A stretch of DNA of 64,000 nt from Geomicrobium halophilum (GTDB taxonomy: Bacteria; Bacillota; Bacilli; Bacillales; Marinococcaceae), in assembly GCF_014207655.1 (NCBI RefSeq), contig NZ_JACHHJ010000001.1, positions 1,426,001 to 1,490,000 on the forward strand. Direction: 5' to 3'. The position numbers were made by a program, and so were the translations under genes. Under the pieces are notes generated by a model. It saw only the letters and a program-made list of their open reading frames with translations. It ran no database searches and was not told the origin of the DNA. Of this stretch, positions 59,276 to 64,000 are shown piece by piece (the stretch's first letter is position 1; each line of letters begins with the position of its first letter).

Positions 59276-60204
59276 GTCCGATCCATCTCTAATTGTTTAA
59301 AAATCGCGTCAGCCAACCCTTGAATAAATAATGGTTGGGTATTGGGCATTTCCGGGCGTTCATAGTTAACACCAAGATCATCGGTGACATCTTTACATTC
59401 AATGTCATTGTCATATAATACTTCGAGATGATCCGAAACGAATCCAACAGGGCAATAAATAAAGGTTTCATAGCCATGTTTCTCATAAAGCGCGCGTGTT
59501 AAATCCTGGACGTCAGGTCCGAGCCATTTATCTGCTGTATTCCCTTCACTCTGCCAGCCAGTCTCATAATTTTCCACGTCAGCCGCTTCCGCAATGAGCT
59601 TTGCCGTTTCCTCGAGCTGTTCAACATATGGATCGTTATCGACGAGAATTTTTTCCGGTAAGCTATGGGCAGAAAAAATCACCACTGAGTCCTCTTGGCT
59701 ATGATGTGAAAATATCTCCTTCAATTGATCGCTCCAAAACTGTAAAAACTTCGGCTCCCGATACCAACTGTCTACAGCATAGATCGTTGGTCCATCGATT
59801 TCTTCAGATTTTTCAATTGCACGCCCATTATAAGATTTTACACTAAAAGTTGAATAATGAGGCGCTAAAACGATTGACACCGCCTCTTCGATACCATCGG
59901 CTTTCATTTGCTCCACAGCATCCTCAATAAAAGGGTCGATATGTTTGAGGCCAAGATATGCTTTGAACTCTATATCCACGGCGCGTTCATTCAACTGATC
60001 TTCCAGAGCCTGCTTCTGTTCTTCGGTAATACGTGCAAGCGGTGAAATTCCGCCAATAGCCTTATAACGGCCGATTAAATCATCCAAGGCTTCTTGACTG
60101 GGCTTACGGCCATGGCGAATGTGTGTATAGTAAGGTTCAACCTCATCTAAACTTCGCGGCGTTCCATAGGCCATCACTAATAACCCCATTTTTGTTTTAG
60201 CCAT
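59272..60204 (-). CDS. hemH: Coproporphyrin ferrochelatase (HemH/CpfC)
   Basis: 310 residues. Metal-insertion residues visible as the His of [13 protein letters not shown] and the Glu of [15 protein letters not shown], equivalent to H183 and E264 of B. subtilis. Inserts Fe(II) into coproporphyrin III. AAGGAGG precedes ATG 60204, 14 bp after hemE. HemQ, the last enzyme of the branch, is not in the window. Confidence 0.96.
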   Translation of the reverse strand: MAKTKMGLLVMAYGTPRSLDEVEPYYTHIRHGRKPSQEALDDLIGRYKAIGGISPLARITEEQKQALEDQLNERAVDIEFKAYLGLKHIDPFIEDAVEQMKADGIEEAVSIVLAPHYSTFSVKSYNGRAIEKSEEIDGPTIYAVDSWYREPKFLQFWSDQLKEIFSHHSQEDSVVIFSAHSLPEKILVDNDPYVEQLEETAKLIAEAADVENYETGWQSEGNTADKWLGPDVQDLTRALYEKHGYETFIYCPVGFVSDHLEVLYDNDIECKDVTDDLGVNYERPEMPNTQPLFIQGLADAIFKQLEMDRT

Positions 60205-60218
60205 GTCGGTATTCCTCC

Positions 60219-61259
60219 TTAATTCGTGGCAGAGTATTCGTGGACGAAGGCGGTTAATCGTTTCAAGGTCTCAGGTTGAATACTAGGGGTGACTCCATGT
60301 CCCAAATTAAAAATAAAGGCCGGGTCATCTTTTGTCTCATCAAGAATCTGCTTCGTCCGAGCTTCAATAACATCCCAGGGTGCATGCAGAATGGCTGGGT
60401 CAAGATTTCCCTGCAATGCTTTCGTAATTCCAAGTTCACGGGCCTCGGTTACAGAGGTCCGCCAGTCCAATCCAATGACATCGAGATCAAGATCATCCCA
60501 CTCCAAGAGGAGATGGCGGGCACCAACACCAAACATAATTAATGGTACACCCTCGTCTCGGAGGGCTGAAAAGATCTTTTTCATCGCCGGCTTTACAAAT
60601 ACCCGATAATCGGATGCATTCAATGCCCCTACCCAGGAATCGAAAATCTGAATCGCTTGTGAACCGGCGGCAATCTGCGCTTTCGTATAACTAATCGTCA
60701 TATCCGCCAATCTGTCCATCAAGGTCATCCACGTTTTTTGGTCTCCATACATCATTGCTTTCGTATTCTCGTAATTTTTCGAGGGACCGCCTTCCACCAT
60801 ATAACTGGCCAATGTGAATGGTGCCCCCGCAAAAGATATTAAGGGCACACTCAACTGTGTGCGCAACAACCGAATCGTGTCGAGAACATGAGCCACATGA
60901 TCATTAGGTTGAAGTTCCCCCAACTGTTCAACGTCTTTTAAGGTTCGAAAAGGCTGGTCAATCACTGGGCCGATGCCTGGTTTGATTTCAACATCCACGC
61001 CAAGCGGCGGCAATGGCGTCATAATATCCTTGTACAAAATCGCCGCATCGTTATTATATTGTTCCACCGGTAACCTCGTCACATAAGCACATAGCTCCGG
61101 GTCGTGAGTGATCTCAAAAAGGGAGTACTTCTCTTTTAACGCGCGATACTCAGGCTGAGAACGTCCGGCCTGCCTCATATACCATACAGGTTTCTCACGT
61201 CCCCCTTCCCCCCGTGCTGCTCGAAGTAAGCGATTGTTAAATGTCGTCAACGTAAACAT
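60219..61259 (-). CDS. hemE: Uroporphyrinogen decarboxylase
   Basis: 346 residues. [20 protein letters not shown]-terminal signature, the central [17 protein letters not shown] and NLGHGVTPS near the end. Removes four acetate carboxyls from uroporphyrinogen III. First gene of hemE-hemH-hemY. ATG 61259 has AAAGG directly abutting it; TTG three codons later has better spacing, so the exact start is open. Confidence 0.95.
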   Translation of the reverse strand: MFTLTTFNNRLLRAARGEGGREKPVWYMRQAGRSQPEYRALKEKYSLFEITHDPELCAYVTRLPVEQYNNDAAILYKDIMTPLPPLGVDVEIKPGIGPVIDQPFRTLKDVEQLGELQPNDHVAHVLDTIRLLRTQLSVPLISFAGAPFTLASYMVEGGPSKNYENTKAMMYGDQKTWMTLMDRLADMTISYTKAQIAAGSQAIQIFDSWVGALNASDYRVFVKPAMKKIFSALRDEGVPLIMFGVGARHLLLEWDDLDLDVIGLDWRTSVTEARELGITKALQGNLDPAILHAPWDVIEARTKQILDETKDDPAFIFNLGHGVTPSIQPETLKRLTAFVHEYSATN

Positions 61260-62233
61260 CCTTTCAGGTAAACCCTAAATAAATAACTCATCTTACCGAT
61301 TTAAACAATCATTCTTATGTACAGAGTTTATATTAGCATGTCCAATTGCATAGGCAAATCAACAAGGGTAAAAAATATTCCTCCCCCTTTTTACCATAAA
61401 GAAGAGCGAATGTCTTGTATCACTATTTCGGTTGTCCGATCGTTCATAAAATCGTAGAAAACCAATGACCATCGCCCATTTATTTTATAACTTTTGGCCT
61501 TCCCATTTATCTACCGGCCTCTGTGCCCTCTGTGTTTTCTTGGGTGACATGTATAGGAGAATATTCCCCATATGTTTCAGAAGAAATATATTTCAATGAA
61601 GGCTTTGAACATTAACAAAGCAAAATGAATAAATCCCTTTCATGTAATTGTATCTAGAAGGGAAATCTTCGAATTAGAATGCAAAACGGATGGTTTGATT
61701 CTCGTTTTTCACAATATCCCGAACGTAAGGGCGAAGCGAATCATTATCGATTGGGAAGCGCTTCGACCATCTCAGCACAGATGAACGAGCGACCCGTACC
61801 GGAGAAGATGTGAAAAGGGGAATACCGGCTCTCACGAATGAAGGAATCCAATTAGCTTCAGAAAGTGAAGAGTCAACCTAAAACGATCAATAAGAAGACC
61901 GTTACTATCGAAAAATCCCACAAAGCCATCATGGGAAGGTATCATCGCTGCAGGATAGAGGCAACCGCTGAAATGTTGAACCCCTGTCCGACGAGCCTTA
62001 CCTCCTTCAGCACTAACTCGGAAACAAGTGACCCAGAATAGCCAAACGAGTTTCATCACAGTGAATAAGTAAAAAGAACTTTAATCATGCTGGCACCAAC
62101 AGTTCAACGATCGCTGTAACTATGAAGAACAAGGAGCTGTTATCATTTCACAAGTCAAATTTCGAAGGAATTGACTGTGAATGTAATTTTCGTTTTAAAA
62201 ATGACTCTAAAATCCAAGTCATCTCACTCAGGA
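61260..62233. other. 974-bp intergenic stretch with possible gene remnants
   Basis: Two short coding-like frames meet in it without a usable start: 61679-61813 (MQNGWFDSRFSQYPERKGEA) and, one frame over, an open stretch about 61736-61882 ending DVKRGIPALTNEGIQLASES. They may be a frameshifted, decayed small gene. A minus frame at 61832-62059 also lacks support. The first 300 bp should contain the hemE promoter; none is clear. Confidence 0.4.
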
Positions 62234-63088
62234 TCATTGAAGATACTCCCCCTGATCCGGCATCGCTATTGTATCAAATTCCTGAACGAGTGTTTGCAGG
62301 CCATCCTTCAGTTCCTTGCCAAACATCGGCATACCATGACCGGGAATTAGCATTTCTGGGCTTAAATGATTAAGCTTTTCAGCGGATTTTTTTGCTTCTT
62401 CCCAGTCTGTAGTAAAATATCGGGGTGGGCCTTGGACTTCTTGTGTTTGCGTGAGCACCTTGTAAAGTTCGTCTTGTTTTACAGTGATGACAGCATCCCC
62501 TGAAATCAAGAGACGATCTCTTTCTCTAAAAAGAGATATATGACCAGGTGCATGCCCAGGGGTATGCACCCATGTCCATTCACTTAAGAATGGCACCCCT
62601 CCGTTCTCAGGCAATTCTTGCACGGCGTCGCCCAGTTGAATCGATTCATTTGGGAATGACCTGGAAACCTTGGCCACAAGTCCGCCTTCCACACCAGGGT
62701 CTGGTTCAGGATAATCTTTTTCCCCCGTTAAATAAGGAATCTCTAAGGAATGAGCAAAAACCGGAACCTGCCATTCATCAGCCAATTCCGCTACTGCCCC
62801 TACATGATCAAAATGCCCATGCGTAAGGATGATCGCTTGCGGCGGTTGAACCTCATTGAATTCCTTTTCTAGTGAACCAATTAAATCATCTCTACACTTT
62901 GGCATACCAGTGTCTATTAATACCCAATTGCGCGTAACATCCCCGATCATACATACGTTTACAATCTGAATCGTTAAGCAGTGAACATCGGTCGTCACCT
63001 GTTCAATTACGCCGTTATTTTTAGATGTCATCGGGAGTATGAGTCCATTGGGTCCATGATTCTCTTGTTCTTGTTCTTGTTCTTTCAT
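62234..63088 (-). CDS. MBL-fold metallo-hydrolase
   Basis: 284 residues from ATG 63088 (GAGGAG upstream; the frame to 63199 runs into the PBP terminator). Two-metal beta-lactamase fold: VLIDTGMP, THGHFDHVGAV (HxHxDH), VHTPGHAPGHISL, LLISGDAV and the final LIPGHG. Resembles the glyoxalase II/YflN-like thiol-ester and lactone hydrolases; substrate unknown. The N-terminus has a run of EQEQEQE. Single gene behind the PBP gene. Confidence 0.9.
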   Translation of the reverse strand: MKEQEQEQENHGPNGLILPMTSKNNGVIEQVTTDVHCLTIQIVNVCMIGDVTRNWVLIDTGMPKCRDDLIGSLEKEFNEVQPPQAIILTHGHFDHVGAVAELADEWQVPVFAHSLEIPYLTGEKDYPEPDPGVEGGLVAKVSRSFPNESIQLGDAVQELPENGGVPFLSEWTWVHTPGHAPGHISLFRERDRLLISGDAVITVKQDELYKVLTQTQEVQGPPRYFTTDWEEAKKSAEKLNHLSPEMLIPGHGMPMFGKELKDGLQTLVQEFDTIAMPDQGEYLQ

Positions 63089-63156
63089 AAGCCCAACTCC
63101 TCGCTTTATATGATCAGTTTTATTCTTTCTAATCCCGTTGAAATTATGTAATCGGA

Positions 63157-63194
63157 AAAAGCCCCCAGACTTCAATGGGAGTCCAGGGGCTTTT
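63157..63194 (-). terminator. Terminator of the penicillin-binding protein gene
   Basis: Minus strand AAAAGCCCCTGGAC pairs with GTCTGGGGGCTTTTT. Confidence 0.88.
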
Positions 63195-63205
63195 CGCATA
63201 GTATA

Positions 63206-64000
63206 TTAAAACCATGACATCATTTCCACATCAGCGATGTTCGAAGGCTCTCCTTCCTGTCCGGTTTGAGGGTTAAGAGGCACAACCATATAATCATTAA
63301 GAGAAAACATGTTAGCCCCAGTCACGGTGTACGATCCTTCTCCCTCTACTTCGTCAATTTTATTAGCTTCGTCACCATTCACTTCATAGACGTTGTATAC
63401 GAGGCGCTCATCATCAGCTTCTGTCCAATTAAGTTCCACATTTATAAACCCTTCACCTTGAAGCGTTAGCCCCGCTGAAAGGTCATCAACTGTCGCTAAT
63501 TGCACTGGCGGCTCTAAATCTTCAACCCCTTCTGGTTTTTGAAAAGCAATTGCTTCCTGATCTACGTTCGCCGTGTTTAAGATATCTTTAAACATACTCG
63601 TCGGATAGGAGCTCCCACCTTCTAAATAATCCTCTTCAGTGGTTTGATCATGACCCATCCAGAGAGCCCCTGTATATTGCGGTGTATATCCGACAAACCA
63701 GGCATCTCGGTTTCCACCTTCAACTTGTTCAAAACCAGTCGTTCCTGTTTTACCTGCAAGCGCATGGTCGGTATCGCCAGCTTGACCTGTCCCTTCATCG
63801 ACAACGTCTTCAAGCATACGGGTCATGTACCAAGCCTCCTGCTCTTCTAACAACTTTTCTTGATTCTCTTCATGGACGTACAGCTCCCTGCCGTCAGTAC
63901 TCTCTATCTTTGAGATAAAGTAAGGTTCAGATTTTACGCCTTCATTGGCAAAAGTGGTATACGCCTCGGCCATTTCTAACGGCGAAACACCTTCAGAAAG
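63206..64000 (-). CDS. Class A penicillin-binding protein, C-terminal part
   Basis: 265 codons open to the window edge; the N-terminal membrane anchor, glycosyltransferase and most of the transpeptidase are outside. Visible are GVSPLEMAEAYTTFANEG, the transpeptidase KTGTTG box (ALAGKTGTTGFE), DAWFVGYTPQYTGALWMGHD and, after the catalytic domain, a roughly 85-residue beta-rich C-terminal module like a fibronectin type III domain. In B. subtilis pbpF lies directly upstream of hemEHY, and this gene is in the same place, so it may be the pbpF counterpart. Confidence 0.9.
   Translation of the reverse strand, partial: LSEGVSPLEMAEAYTTFANEGVKSEPYFISKIESTDGRELYVHEENQEKLLEEQEAWYMTRMLEDVVDEGTGQAGDTDHALAGKTGTTGFEQVEGGNRDAWFVGYTPQYTGALWMGHDQTTEEDYLEGGSSYPTSMFKDILNTANVDQEAIAFQKPEGVEDLEPPVQLATVDDLSAGLTLQGEGFINVELNWTEADDERLVYNVYEVNGDEANKIDEVEGEGSYTVTGANMFSLNDYMVVPLNPQTGQEGEPSNIADVEMMSWF

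Noticed and set aside
61832-62059. 75-codon minus frame between hemE and the MBL gene
   Set aside because: No ribosome site, no family, and it overlaps more plausible remnants on the other strand.
62122-62373. 83-codon plus frame antisense to the MBL gene end
   Set aside because: Half of it is the reverse strand of a well-supported gene and it lacks a ribosome site.

Overview
The window is chromosomal DNA from a low-to-moderate GC, endospore-forming member of the Bacillaceae. Evidence: sporulation genes (spoVB, safA, coxA, an RsfA-type regulator, YrzQ and YrzE homologues), a 6S RNA, an FMN riboswitch, a T-box leader, AGGAGG-type ribosome binding sites, and gene order matching the Bacillus subtilis yrr/yrv, ruvAB-queA-tgt and pbpF-hemEHY neighbourhoods. 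The genus cannot be fixed from sequence alone. Layout: 1-6.5 kb carries the 3'-truncated dapH, an MscS-type channel, an AadA-like nucleotidyltransferase, a striking Asp/Arg-run protein, a membrane-GAF protein and a riboflavin ECF S component under an FMN riboswitch. 6.6-11.6 kb is a cyclase gene followed by a copper-handling cluster: csoR, copA with a 32-codon membrane microprotein behind it, copZ, and a Cys-rich four-helix copper protein, with CsoR-like palindromes at two promoters. 11.8-16.5 kb is an accessory segment behind a tRNA-Val(GAC) gene: a multiply frameshifted tyrosine recombinase, a truncated DUF4352-type gene, two AT-rich cargo genes (HIRAN plus TPR-like protein; membrane coiled-coil protein) and a frameshifted serine resolvase. 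16.6-20.8 kb has a GNAT enzyme, a universal stress protein with a CTG start behind a structured, terminator-containing leader, a possible 39-codon gene, an AI-2E-family permease and two small genes. 20.9-47.6 kb is the conserved core: recD2-yrrB-mnmA-yrvO-cymR, divergent rarA, an rsfA-like gene, tnrA with its own GlnR/TnrA box, 6S RNA, T-box-hisS-aspS, relA-dtd, recJ-apt, lapA-like, a CDF transporter, separate secD and secF, comN, spoVB, DUF421, yrzE and yajC. 47.8-57.6 kb holds queA-tgt, ruvA-ruvB-DUF2905, yebC, safA-coxA, pheB-pheA and obg. 57.9-64 kb has the coproporphyrin-branch heme genes hemE-hemH-hemY, an MBL-fold hydrolase and the C-terminal part of a class A penicillin-binding protein. 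The genes combine housekeeping (translation fidelity, tRNA thiolation, DNA repair, stringent response, protein export, heme synthesis) with spore formation. Scattered through intergenic spaces are at least seven copies of a mosaic 60-340 bp repeat, several bounded by inverted GTGTTCAA/TTGAACA ends, and four related copies of a second, terminator-shaped AACTTGGC repeat. No CRISPR array, complete insertion sequence or intact prophage is visible. The least ordinary items are the Asp/Arg-run protein, the tRNA-Val remnant with its HIRAN cargo, the USP leader, the T-box specifier register, and the dispersed repeat family.
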